A stretch of 64,000 nucleotides of DNA from Centrapalus pauciflorus (Eukaryota > Streptophyta > Magnoliopsida > Asterales > Asteraceae). Location of the stretch: NCBI GenBank assembly GCA_020465985.1, contig JAANYP010000841.1:4281-68280 (forward strand), written 5' to 3'. Positions 11,901 to 22,550 of this stretch are shown piece after piece (position 1 is the first letter of the stretch; each line of letters starts with the position of its first letter). A program made the translations under genes and the position numbers. A model generated the notes under the pieces. It searched no databases and was not told where the DNA came from. It saw nothing but the letters and a program-made list of their open reading frames with translations.

Positions 11901-13006
11901 TTCCTGAGGACAGGCCTAGCAGTAAAAGGAGGCACTTAATTCTAACTGAAGAAGAAGAAGAAGAAGAGGAAATTCCTGAGGCTGCTGTCACTACAGCAGC
12001 AGCTAAAGGAAAAGAAAAGGCAGCTGATGATCCCATACAGCAGAAACAGGCAGAAATTCAATTTCACAAGGCCAGGGCTAAAGAGATGGGTCTTCCTATG
12101 CACAAGTACTTTGAGTTTAGAGAAGAACAGCTTCAAGCTCTGGAGGAATTGAGAAAAGAAGAAGAATCTGCTAAAGCTGCTAAATCCTTTGCACTCCAAG
12201 AAGCAAAGAAAATTAAAATGTCTACCTTGGAGGTGCAAAAGAAAATAATGGAAGCTGCCAGACAATCAGCAGGGGAGAAAGAGAAGGAAGTAGAGAAAGG
12301 TACTCAGGTCTCTGTGACCAAATCAACAGTACCCCATGCAAGAGCTCAATACCACTTTGACAACTTGGCTAAGAAAAAGTTTCATGATGTTGCTGAAAGA
12401 AGGCTAGCCAAGGAAGCAATTGTCAAAGCTGTCCCTGTATCAAGGAAAGGCAGTCAGTGGAAGCTTAAAATAACAAGGATGGGTGCAACAGGCCCAGAAT
12501 TGGAAACTTATGACCACACTGATGTAGCTCAGATGGGATACAGGGAGTGGATTGAGCTGGCAGTTGCCCTGAGTGAATCAAAGTCTGAAACTGCTAAACA
12601 GATCAGGGCATATGTCAAGAAGTTGATGGAAAGAGTAAAGGATCTTGGCCTGATTTCTAAGGAAGTTAGTGAAGGTGTCTTTGTGACACATCCTAAAATA
12701 AAGGCCAGGAGGACTAAGAAGGACACAGAGCTGGAAGAACTCCTTATAATGATTGAACAAGGAGATTATGCTGTGGAAATTAAAGGAGTTGACCACAGTC
12801 TGCCTGAAGGAGTAGATTTTGAAGATGGCAAAGTAATTGAAGAGCCTGAGTTAGGGGCATTTTTTGTAGATCCCTGTCTCAAAAGAAATGTTTTCAAAGA
12901 GCTTCAGACCTACATAAAGTTGGTCTTAAGCAGCTTGCAGCCTTCAGAATTGCCTCCTCCTTCAGACAGTCCAGCTTATGGAGAGCAGCCATCTGGGATG
13001 AGCTGA
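8987..13006 (+). pseudogene. Copia A ORF3 ('env-like' by position), one internal stop
   Basis: The frame runs 4020 bp from MAHRPNPFLP to TGA at 13004-13006 with one in-frame TAA at 10325-10327, where the copy at 39.5 kb has CAA. It would encode about 1340 residues. Seen: a compact N-terminal region (about 1-275) with YPRFLSLIFRH; a basic stretch with KKKAK (about 297-322); a long Pro/Ser/Thr/Gln-rich part; an acidic Glu run near residue 990; a Lys/Glu-rich coiled-coil stretch (about 1018-1101); and a basic C-terminal region. I see no signal peptide and no convincing membrane helix, so 'envelope' is only a positional label. The function is unknown. A GTG 36 bp upstream also opens the frame, but ATG 8987 fits the conserved copies. 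Confidence 0.85.
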
Positions 13007-13482
13007 GAGGATTTTACAACAGAGGTGAGCTTCAAGATTCTAACTTCATGTTTCTCAGAGTTGAAATTGAAGAAATGGAAGAAACGAGGGAAGAACTTGA
13101 AAGAAGATTCAAACAAGGAATGCCATCTGCAGTCCAGTGAAGTCCATCTGCCATCTGGGCAGGTGAAGAATGAAAGCTGTCCATCAGTTGGACAGGCTTA
13201 CCATTATTTGCTCCCAACAAAAACAGTCCAATGTACATTAGTTGTACTCTATGTTACATATGTTGTAATTCTCTTTTACATTAGTTGTAAAATACATTAG
13301 TACATTAGTTGTACTCTTGTAAAAACATGTGTTGTTGTATCAAATCAAGAATCAGTGTATATATAAACTGATCTTTTACTTTACTGTAATGTTGTAATTT
13401 TATTTCAGCAAATGTACTGTAAAAATATATAGTGATTTTTGATAAGACCAGCTTAGACTGGTTATTGCAAATAGGGGGAGAT
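13007..13482 (+). other. Copia A 3' untranslated region and polypurine tract
   Basis: No gene is seen. The stretch has several imperfect copies of TACATTAGTTGTA (13230-13320) and ends in the polypurine tract ATAGGGGGAGAT (13471-13482), directly before the LTR. Confidence 0.8.
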
Positions 13483-14603
13483 TGTTAGGCATAAAAAGGT
13501 CTCAGTCAAACCTGTTCTACATCTGAGGGGGAGATTTATAATCAAACCTGTTGATGCATTTGAAGGTTGAATTTAAGGCCTGTTATATGCCTTATTGATA
13601 CCTGAAAATGATTTGCAATATCAGTCTAAAGTTGTTCTATATGTTGCATGTGTTGCAACTAAGACAGTTTGTCCAAGCTGCTCTGTCTGCTGAACAGGCT
13701 GGACATAAACTGTCTACGCTGCTCTACACTGTTGAGCAGCTTGGGCAATTTCAAAGTGTTCTGTTCTTTGTGAACAGAACCTGTTCTTTGTGAACAGGCT
13801 AAACACTTTATGGAATATGTTTCCAAGTCATCATGTATTGTTTTTGACTACAAGATCAGTTTACAAATTCGAAGACAAAGTGGAAAACAGAACTGCTCAG
13901 CCTGCCCACGCTGTTCTGTAACATGAAGACAAAAAGTTATTTGAAAAAGGGTGACAGACCTTTTTCTTATATCAAAATAGGCCTTTACAAGGAAGAAAGA
14001 CGCAAAGTTGACATTCCTAAATTAGTTAAAGGCAATGCAACAGTAGACAAAGTGAAAAGACAAAAGTTCTGCACATGTGAAGTCAAGTCTGCTTTTCAGA
14101 AAAGTGCAGAAAAGGTTATGTTGTCTTTTCAACAAGACTTCTCCTTTTTCATTTCGTCCAATGAAGATGTTTCTCTTAAATCCTCTGAGTGGGTATAAAA
14201 GGAAGCTTCTAAGGACAGAAAGAAGTGTGAAGAAAGCTAAGTGCTGAAACCAAGAGTGAACGTGCAAGTGTGATTTTCATGCATGCAAGCCTTCTGTGTA
14301 AATCAGTATCTGTGTGTCTAAGTTGTTTTACATAAGCTGTTCCCTTAAGTCTTGTAAACACAGTGAATGCTTCTTAGTGAGTGTATTCATTGTATACCAG
14401 TTTGAGTTTGTCTTAGACTAGTGAACATACTGTTGTATCTGTCATCTCAGCTTGAACTATTCCGCATTCAAGCTTGTTTGTAATTAACAAATTGTTGATA
14501 ATACATACAAACATTGAGAAAATAGTGTGTAGTTTTAAATAGCTGTATTCACCCCCCTCTACAGCTTAAAACTATATACTTTGGGAACCTCTCGGGACCT
14601 ACA
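13483..14603 (+). repeat. Copia A 3' LTR (1121 bp)
   Basis: The LTR begins TGTTAGGCATAAAAAGG and ends CCTACA. TATAAAAGG at 14194-14202 is the likely promoter. Two consecutive hairpins CTGTTC-TTTGT-GAACAG lie at 13761-13776 and 13781-13796. A second polypurine-like GAGGGGGAGAT sits about 45 bp inside the LTR. Palindromic repeats in LTRs are known for sireviruses. Confidence 0.92.
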
Positions 14604-15710
14604 GATTACATTACGTATAGTTGGCAATTTATAATGTCTTTGGTCCCTTTGTCCAATATTTTTTTTAAAATGACGATTTTACCCTTTTATTATTATTTCA
14701 GTTTTGGTCCTTGATCAAATTATTTCTTTTTATTTAATTTATTAATAGTTTTTTTTTTTTACTATTTATTTAATATATTTACTATTTGTTAAACAAAAAA
14801 TATAGTTTAAAATCAACAAGATATGTAAACTTTACATATTTATATGTATAAATTAATTTAATTTTTTAACTTTATGATATAATTATATATATCATTAAGT
14901 TATGATTACAACAATTATGGGTTTCCTTAAGTTATATGTATAAGGTTTATTAGACCATTAACTTTATGGTATAACTAAATTAGAATAGAAAACACGTTAA
15001 ATTTATATATTTGGTTAAGATAAAAAAAAATAATTAAATTAATTTGAATAAAAAATTATTAAATATATAAGTATTTATATGAATGTAACATATAATAAAG
15101 ACAATAGATAAATAAATTAAATGCATAAATAGTTTCAATTAATATAAATGAAAAGTAATATACATTTAGAAAAATAAATATATAAATAGTTCAACGTATA
15201 TCTAAAATCAATGTGTATGAACGATAATAATAGTATTTATAACAATACTTAACAAAAATACAACATATTAAATTAAGTCATATACAAGTTATTTTCATTG
15301 ATTACTACTTAGCCATGTAAATACTTAAATCATAACAAAATAATAATATTAGTACTATTAATAATAATATCAAATTAATAGATAAATAAAACATATTGAA
15401 TAACCTTTTATTTGAATTGAATTTTAATAGTAACTAGACAATATAATAAAAGAATAGAAAATATATTAAATAAATAGTAAAAGAATAAAAATCTATTAAT
15501 AAAATGAAATAAAAGAAATAATTTGATCAAGGACCAAAACTGAAATAAAATTAAAAGGGCAAAATCGTCATTTTAAAAAAAATATTGGACAAAGGGACCA
15601 AAGGCATAATAAATTGCCAACTATAAGTACTGTAATCGTAATTTAATCATTAAAAGGACGATAACCATAATTTGTGTATAATCACAGGGACGAAAATTGT
15701 AATTTACCCT
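14604..15710. mobile_element. Inverted-repeat (MITE/foldback-like) element, copy 1
   Basis: The two ends are mutually inverted over more than 130 bp: 14608-14760 (TAGTTGGCAATTTATAAT, TTTGGTCCCTTTGTCC) reads as the complement of 15470-15625. The right end continues about 85 bp further to TTTTCGTCCCTG in reverse, but the matching left end is missing because copia A inserted there. The core is AT-rich and has no ORF. A second copy lies at 21596-22550 with recognisably similar core sequence. The superfamily is not determined; it is non-coding. Confidence 0.75.
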
Positions 15711-16152
15711 AAAATTTATGAAATAAAATATAGTTTTAATTTGATATGTTATTGTTTTTGATAAATATGAAGAAATGTTGCAATTTTTATAATTGAAATT
15801 TATTGGTGACCTGCTAAAAAACTTTGCATATCACCGGTTACTATTACTGATAGAAAAATAAAAAAGTTGTTGCAATAAACGATAAAAAAAAGTTTACGTT
15901 ATTGATGGTAAATAAATAAATAATGTTATTATTAATAATAATAAGAGTTAATTGCATAGATGGTCCTTTAACTATCCCCAAATTGCAGATATCGTCTTTT
16001 TTTCGAAAACGTTGCAAATTGGGTCCTTTATGTACCGAAAAGTTGCATTTAAGGTCCTTTCTAACGATTTCCGTTAAGTGTCAATGTTAAGTCAGGGGCA
16101 TTTTCGTCTTTTTAAGACAAAAGGACCTTTTTTGTAATTTTTCTTATTATTT

Positions 16153-16190
<38 letters not shown>

Positions 16191-16503
16191 CAAACCTGTT
16201 TTTACAATCCCCCATCTTTCCTACATTGGTTTTGATTCCAGTTTATAACAAAGCATCAGTGAGGAAATTAAACCACATTGGCAGATCGAATAAGTCAGTT
16301 GAGGGAGCATATCAACGAAGAAGATTCAAAGGCAACTAAAAGAGATTTGAAGGAAATTAAACAACATTGATGGAGCAGATCGAAAGAATGAAATCAGATG
16401 CAGATTTGAAGGAATTTAAACTCAGGGAGTCAAAAGAGATGTAAAGAAAATCGAAGATGCAGATTTGAAGGAAATCTGAGTAGATTTGAAGGAATTTAAA
16501 CTC

Positions 16504-17010
16504 ATGGATGCACCCTCCGGATCCGGGTCAAATGACCCGGGAGAACCTCCCGGCCCATCACCGTCAGCAGAAGACTCCACCGCCGGAAGGTCTGCGGTCC
16601 ATACAGCCGCTGCACCACCGGCACCGAGTAGATACGAGTCACAAAAACGACGCGACTGGAACACCTTTTTACAGTATCTGAGCAACCACAAGCCGCCGTT
16701 AACGCTGGCCAGGTGCAACGGCGCTCACGTGATCGAGTTTTTGAAGTACCTTAACCAATTCGGGAAAACGAAAGTGCACGTGACTGGATGTCCGTACTTC
16801 GGCCATCCAAATCCACCGGCGCCATGTGCTTGTCAGATGAAGCAACCTTGGGGGAGCTTAGACGCTCTAATCGGTCGGCTCCGAGCTGCATACGAGGAGA
16901 ACGGCGGGCGTCCGGAGTCGAATCCGTTTGGAGACTGATTCGATTACAGGAGGTGGATGTGGCCGGAAAAGCGGTGCTGGTGGTGGCTGTAGGTGGAGAA
17001 TCTGGGGGAG
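16504..17010 (+). pseudogene. Captured ALOG/LSH-family gene fragment, broken at its 3' end
   Basis: ALOG proteins (the LSH family) are plant nuclear transcription regulators of organ boundaries and light responses. From ATG 16504 the frame reads a Pro/Ser-rich leader, then the ALOG domain: [18 protein letters not shown], the cysteine/histidine insert [17 protein letters not shown], and [14 protein letters not shown], ending NPFG then a stop at 16938. In intact family members the domain continues with a conserved RLYLREV segment; here related bases continue in another frame (RLIRLQEV, from about 16927), so small indels have broken it. Short repeats of GCAGATTTGAAGGAA precede the ATG (16333-16500). 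GC-rich coding in very AT-rich surroundings, inside a Mutator-type element, points to transduplication. Confidence 0.85.
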
Positions 17011-17704
17011 ACGGTGGATGTGGATGGAGAAGAAGGAGCAGTGTCGTTTGTTTTTCAGACGCCGTGCGAGGAGATAGAGCGGAGATCCGTGGCGGTACGG
17101 CGGTGGCGGAAGCGGAAGCGGAGGCGGAGGGGGAGACTCTGAGACGGAGGCAGCCCACGTTTGGGTGTCTATGGTGGCTAATGCGGGTGGAATGGGTAAA
17201 GTTCCATTCATCATGTTGAAGATGAAGGTTTGGTGGTGGCAGCTTAGGGTGCGTTTGGTACAGAGAATGAAAATGTAGAGAAATGACAACAGAGAATGGA
17301 ATTGCTGAGAAATGGAATTGGTTTAGAGAAAGAGAATTGATTCACTTGTTTGGTAGGACAGATAATTCAGCAGAGAATTGTAACAGAGAATCAATTCTCT
17401 TGTTTGGTACAACAAAGAATTCAGCAAAGAGTTATATAATTATACATTTTATTATTTGCAATCATAATTATATTATTACAATTTTTAATTCAAACCCAAA
17501 ATAATATGTAATAATTAAAAATTTCATTGATCAAACAAAAATATTTACCAACATAATTTACTCAAAAATATTAAATAAACTACTACAATTTAATTCAAAC
17601 CAAGACAAAATACCACAATTTGATCGAAACCAAAACAAAATCATTCAATTTGTTAAACAAAGAAAGATAAATAGTCTACTACAATCCCGTAGAACCATAA
17701 TTCT

Positions 17705-17834
17705 AGAATCTATCCATGTCAAATAGCTCAAATGCTTCTTTGATCTTTTGCATTTTCTGTTGAGTTAAACCATGATAACATCATCTGGGCTTCTCTCGTC
17801 TTATATGTTCTTCGTAAACACCCTGACAAGCCAT
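17705..17834 (-). pseudogene. Captured centrin (EF-hand) first-exon fragment
   Basis: Read on the minus strand from an ATG at 17834, about 43 codons give a short leader, RREKPR, an in-frame TGA, then HGLTQQKMQKIKEAFELFD. That string is characteristic of the start of plant centrins (caltractins), EF-hand calcium-binding proteins of the centrosome/nuclear-pore systems. The reading stops right at the first calcium loop, where the next residues should be D-G-S-G. Only this piece of the gene is present, so it is a captured fragment without function as a protein. Confidence 0.8.
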
Positions 17835-18929
17835 TTGTAAGTGAGACCACGAGTTATAAAAAAATTAATAAAGATATATATTCGATAAATCTAGAGCTGC
17901 ATGATAAATAATTAAATAATTATTATTTTAGTTTTTGTTATAAACGTGGTAAACAACCATTGCTTGTTTCACCATGCTAAAGTATAAAAGACCAAAAGAA
18001 AGAAAACCTTAATCTATAACATAAGCCCAAGTATTGAAAAGTTGCTACGTTGGGATGCAGACTACATTGCCCCATCACAGAAGCAAGATCAAGAGCTGGT
18101 CTTCATGGGATATTTAACAAACTCTTGTATGCTTAAGTAGTTAATATAGCCTTAGTTCCATGATTTAAACACCAATACTCTTTATTATAGATGTGTTCTA
18201 TTACAAACATGACAACAATTTTTCATGAGGAAAGAATACGGAAAAGGAAGACTCGTGGCATTTGTTTTATAAAGTTACATTGATCATGTGACTTTAGCCC
18301 CATTAAATTTCTCTTCAACATGCCATTCAAGATAAATTAGTCTCGACATAAAAACAAAGACAAAGCTGCAAGTTCAACACTAAGCTTGAGGATGCAATAT
18401 CAAAATCAACAGGCCAATAAAAATCTCATCACTCATACTTGATCAAAATCAACAGGCGAATAAAAATCTCATCACTCAAAATCAACATTATACAAGTTAA
18501 TAATTTTTTTGAAGAAAACAAGAACCATGGCACTGGTACTGCATAACAAGGTCAAGTAGATATGCAGAACCATGGCACTGCCACTGTATGTATTACTAAC
18601 AAGTTGCACCTATTGTAATTCAAGAGATCAATGACAAAGTACAAGTTCAACATCATAGTGTACAATCATTCCATGGTTGTGCAGGGAAAGAGGTTCATGG
18701 AGTTCTGTAAAACCATGGATGGTTCCAGGATATTGGCATTGACTCAAAAGGAACGTTTCCAGAATTCTTCCACCATAAACTGATGCACAAACATGTCAGA
18801 ATTCTTCCACCACTGATACAACTCCACGTTTCCACAATTTCATAGCAATTTGAGATTCTATCAAATAAATCCACACTAGTTTACAATGAACTAAATAATG
18901 AAAACAAGATGGGGCTCAACAATTTCATA

Positions 18930-19540
18930 TCAATCTAAGATTCTTAAACAACAAAAATATATGTAACAATCTGAGATTATAACATCAAGTAAGAAAGCAT
19001 AAACCTTTGAGTGTCTGTCGTCGCCGGTAAGTAAAGAGAGATAGGAGGCGCCGCCGAGGAAGAGAGGAAAGAGCGCCGGTGAGCAGAGAGAGAGAGGCCC
19101 CGGTGAGCAGAGAGAGAGAGAGGCGCCGGTGAGCAGAGAGAGGAGCGCCGCCCCGAATGTGTGTGTGGTGTGTGTGTGTGTCGTCGCCGCTGTTGCTGAT
19201 GGGAGGAAAGAGAGCAACAATCGCCGGAGAAGGAAGGGGAGGTCGCCGGAGGGGAAAGGCGGTTGCTGTGTTGAAGAGAAAGGGAGTCGCCGTCTGGAGA
19301 GCAACAATCGCCGGCTAGGTTTTGGAAGGGGTCGCTGGCTAGAGAGAATTTCAGGAAGAGGGTATTTTGCAAATGAAATATGAAAATAGGGTTTGGGGGG
19401 TGGGCGCAAGGGAGGGGGGGCTGGATGAACTCTCCGCTTTTTCTTTGGAGAATTCCCATTTCCTTTTCTCCCCAATTCTTCCCACATCACAGAGAAACAA
19501 AAACAGAGAATAGGAATTGATTTATTTCTCAATTCTCATT
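18930..19540. other. GA/CT-rich low-complexity interior of the Harbinger-type element
   Basis: A 200-residue open frame on the minus strand covers this stretch, but it reads only Pro/Ser/Leu-rich low-complexity text. At 19070-19145 there are about three tandem units of GCGCCGGTGAGCAGAGAGAG. It resembles a CT-rich plant 5' leader and could be the 5' flank of the captured centrin gene, which lies in the same orientation, but that is a guess. Confidence 0.4.
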
Positions 19541-19672
19541 TCTCAGAACTAAACAAACAAGGGAAAAGGTTGTATTTCCATTTCTCTGCCCCCATTTCTC
19601 TGTACCAAACACCCCCTTAGGGTTTAGGAAGGAAAACGTATGATGATTGCTGTAGGTTGTTTTTTTATAATA

Positions 19673-19709
<37 letters not shown>

Positions 19710-20003
19710 TATAATTATAATAATAATAATAATAATGCAAAAAATAAGAAAAAATTGCAAAAAAGGTCCTTTTACCTAAAAAAGACGAAAATGCCCCTGA
19801 CTTAACCTCAAAAGTTAACGGATTCTGTTAGAAAGGACCTTAAATGCAACTTTTCGGTACATAAAGGACCCAATTTGCAACGTTTTCGAAAAAAGGACTA
19901 TATCTGCAATTTGGGGATAGTTAAAGGACCATCTATGCAATTAACTCTAATAATAATAACAAAAGTTGTTACTATTTTTGGTGATTTATCATATATAAAA
20001 TAA

Positions 20004-21294
20004 CTAGTTTATAACCCACGTATTACGTGGATATTTTTATATAAATTTATTTATATAAAATGTATATGAGTAAAAATAAAAACATACAAAAACATTAATT
20101 GTGTTTATTTTTTATTATTTACAGATTAAAAAATAGAGTATATTTATCTTTTTTAAAAATATTAAATTGTATTTATCTTTTATTTTTTTATAAGTTGTAA
20201 TTATCTTTTTGGTGAACGTAGAGGTGACACGTAACACTTGATATTTTCCTTTATTATACATAATAATAATTTCCACAACTAATTTAAATTATTACATTTG
20301 GATCTAGTTGTGATTATTATGGATAATAATGATAGATATTTCTTTTAGGTAAACATTAATTTTAAATGTTACAAAATTTAATTTATTACTAATCAATTAA
20401 TGAAAAAAAAATAAAGTCAAAATTTAATGCAATTAAGTTAAGGTGTTAAATTTGGAAAAAGAGGTGGAAAAATAAAATTTTCTTGTATTGTAGAAGTGAC
20501 ATGTGACATTAATTGTTTTGTTTTATTATATTATATAGGTTAATCAACTTATGTATTACATGGATTGATTTAGAAAATACATATTTTTTTTATATTTAAA
20601 TAAATTATTATAAAATTATATATAATTAAAATAAAAAAATTTGAAAGCTAGTTAAATTAAAGATAAAAAAATACTTAGTTGTTTGATATTAATTAAAAAA
20701 AATATTATTATATTGTATTATTAAAAACAGATAATATGTGTTTGCAAAATATGTTTCTTTTAATTTTTATTAACTTCAAATATAAAATATCAATGTAAGA
20801 AACAAAAAAACTTCAATTATGTGAATGTGTATATTTTGAAAATGATAAAATATAACAATGGAATATCTGAAAATCAACAATCAAAATTTATCATATTCAC
20901 AATTGAAGTTTTATCAATTAAATTTTAAATCTTGTTAGCAAAATAATTAATAAAAATTTTTAACTTTATTTACTACACTTCTACGTTTAAATTCAAATTT
21001 TTACATTTGAATTTAACGATTATCATTAAGGATAATAATGACACATATTTATTTTAGGTAAATATTAATTCATTAATGAAAAAATTAAAATTAAAATTTA
21101 ATGTAATTAAGGTAATGTAGTAAATTTGGAAAATGAATTAAAAATAATGGCATATGTATAATTATTGAATTTAATTAAGGGTATAAGAGACATTTCATAA
21201 ATAATTATGAGTTGTCATTAATCTGGACCATTGATTTCTTTCCATCTAATGGTCCAGAAACTCCAAGTAGTTTTCTTATTATATATAGTATAGA
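20004..21294 (-). mobile_element. Helitron, with a second older unit joined at its 3' end
   Basis: On the minus strand the element starts TCTATACTATATATAATAAG (21294 down) with A before it, and ends in the hairpin CCACGTAATACGTGG (20030-20016), 8 bases, then CTAG (20007-20004) followed by T. These are the standard Helitron ends and the A/T insertion site. A second, degenerate 3' end (hairpin remnant at about 20540-20560) lies inside, and 20333-20510 resembles 21041-21220, so two related units sit head to tail. No Rep/helicase is present. Confidence 0.78.
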
Positions 21295-21595
21295 TAGTAT
21301 TTAGATTTATGGATAAATAGGATCCAAACTGGGTAGACCCGATACTGATCCACCCAAAGGCCCAGAACAAGCCCTGGCAACGCCAACAGGCCAATCAGCA
21401 AGAAGCCCAATGTGACGGTTTTTATATTGTTTGAAACATAACTCCATTATCTTAGTTTTAATATAAAAATCAAGACATGAAGTGAAATGATTTTTCTATT
21501 TTGATTTTCGCAAAATGAATATCGAGTTGTTTGATTTCAATCTCGAATTACTTACGTGAAACATTAATAAAAAGTACACTAATAATTTTACTTTA
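21295..21595. other. Unassigned 300-bp stretch
   Basis: I see no gene or terminal repeat here. It is less AT-rich at 21310-21420 than its surroundings and may be a remnant of older sequence between insertions. Confidence 0.4.
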
Positions 21596-21873
21596 AGCTA
21601 AATTACAATTTTCGTCCTTGTGGTTATATATAAATTATGGTATTGATATTTTTTTAAGTCGAAATTACAATTACAATACATATGGTTGTCATTTTGTTAT
21701 GTATTTGGTCCTTTGACCAGTCATCTTTTAAAAAAATAACAATTTGACTCTTATAAATTTGTTTCAATTTTGGTCCCTCACCGATTAGTTTCTTTTTTAT
21801 ATTATTTTTAATTACTTTTTAGCCTATTACTATTTATTTGATATTTAATAATTTTTGTAATAATTTAGCTAAA

Positions 21874-21962
<89 letters not shown>

Positions 21963-22550
21963 TATTATTATTACTACAATTTAATTTAAATATATATTTA
22001 AATGTGTATCTATATACTTTTAAACTTTTATATTATTTTATATTTTCAAAAATTATGGTTATTTATATATTTAATTTATTTATCTTTTTCAATATTATAT
22101 TTCCTTTGTATATATACTTACTTATCTTTATATTAATAATTTTGTTAAGTGTATACATTTTGATTTATTTTTTAGCAAAAATATATAACGTTTTAATGAA
22201 ATTATAATTGTTAAACGAAAAATATTTTATGTATATAAAATGCATATATTTAAATGTAGTTACACTAAGCGCAATATATAAACTTGACATATTATATGCA
22301 TAAATTAAACTAAATTGTCAAGTTTTGTTATAATTTCGTATGTAGTTCTTGTTATGGTTAATAGATTAATACTTTGAACATTTGTAATTAATTTGTACAT
22401 TAACTTTAAGAAATATACAAATACAATAGAGAACACGATAAATTATATATTCCGTTAAGTTAAAACTCTATTGAACATGTAATGTTGATACAAATATAAG
22501 ATATTTAAATTAAAATGAATAAGTTAGGATAAAAATGATTAAATTCATAA
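21596..22550. mobile_element. Inverted-repeat element, copy 2 (right end missing)
   Basis: The left end, GCTAAATTACAATTTTCGTCC, matches the inverted right end of copy 1, followed by the TTTGGTCC stretch and an AT-rich core similar to copy 1 (for example AGAGAACACGATAAATTATATA against AGAAAACACGTTAAATTTATAT). A (TAA)n block running into a (TTA)n block at 21875-21975 is an almost perfect self-complementary microsatellite. The right arm is absent because a MuDR-like element starts at about 22550. Confidence 0.68.

Larger units (their letters stand above)
7618..14603 (+). mobile_element. Copia element A (sirevirus-like), 3' portion
   Basis: This is the 3' half of a Ty1/copia element: RNase H, a spacer with an internal promoter, a very long third ORF, a polypurine tract and an 1121-bp LTR. 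The 5' half lies left of the gypsy insertion, outside the window. The LTR ends CTACA and is followed by GATTACATTACG, which belongs to an inverted-repeat element, so copia A inserted into that element. Long ORFs after pol are a known property of sireviruses (SIRE/Maximus lineage). Confidence 0.9.
17247..19616. mobile_element. PIF/Harbinger-type non-autonomous element, 2370 bp
   Basis: The ends are GGGTGCGTTTGGTACAGAG on the left and, inverted, GGGGGTGTTTGGTACAGAG on the right, flanked by a 3-bp duplication TTA (17244-17246 and 19617-19619). Both are PIF/Harbinger features. Subterminal CAGAGAAT-type repeats occur at both ends. No transposase or Myb-like partner ORF is visible; the interior carries a centrin gene fragment and low-complexity sequence. 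It is inserted in the 3' part of the captured ALOG gene. Between 17850 and 18930 I see nothing recognisable. Confidence 0.82.
15945..19947. mobile_element. Mutator-type gene-capturing element (Pack-MULE-like), 4003 bp
   Basis: Long terminal inverted repeats of about 240-270 bp (15945-16190 and 19675-19947) begin GAGTTAATTGCATAGATGG and are over 90% alike by eye. They are flanked by a perfect 9-bp duplication TAATAATAA (15936-15944 and 19948-19956). Nine-base duplications and long TIRs are the Mutator signature, although TAA-rich flanks weaken the duplication evidence. No transposase is present; the interior is a broken ALOG gene and a nested Harbinger-type element, so this is non-autonomous. 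Confidence 0.85.

Noticed and set aside
16504..16938. ALOG/LSH as an intact host gene
   Set aside because: The domain is cut short after NPFG with frame loss, and the copy lies within Mutator-type TIRs and is interrupted downstream by another transposon.
16788..17219. 143-residue ORF overlapping the ALOG gene
   Set aside because: It reads the GC-rich ALOG region in another frame; only the short RLIRLQEV piece is meaningful, as a remnant of the ALOG domain.
18930..19532. 200-residue minus-strand ORF
   Set aside because: It is Pro/Ser/Leu-rich low-complexity text from GA/CT repeats, without a recognisable domain.
22004..22207. 67-residue hydrophobic ORF
   Set aside because: Its Phe/Ile/Leu/Tyr content simply reflects AT-rich DNA inside the inverted-repeat element.
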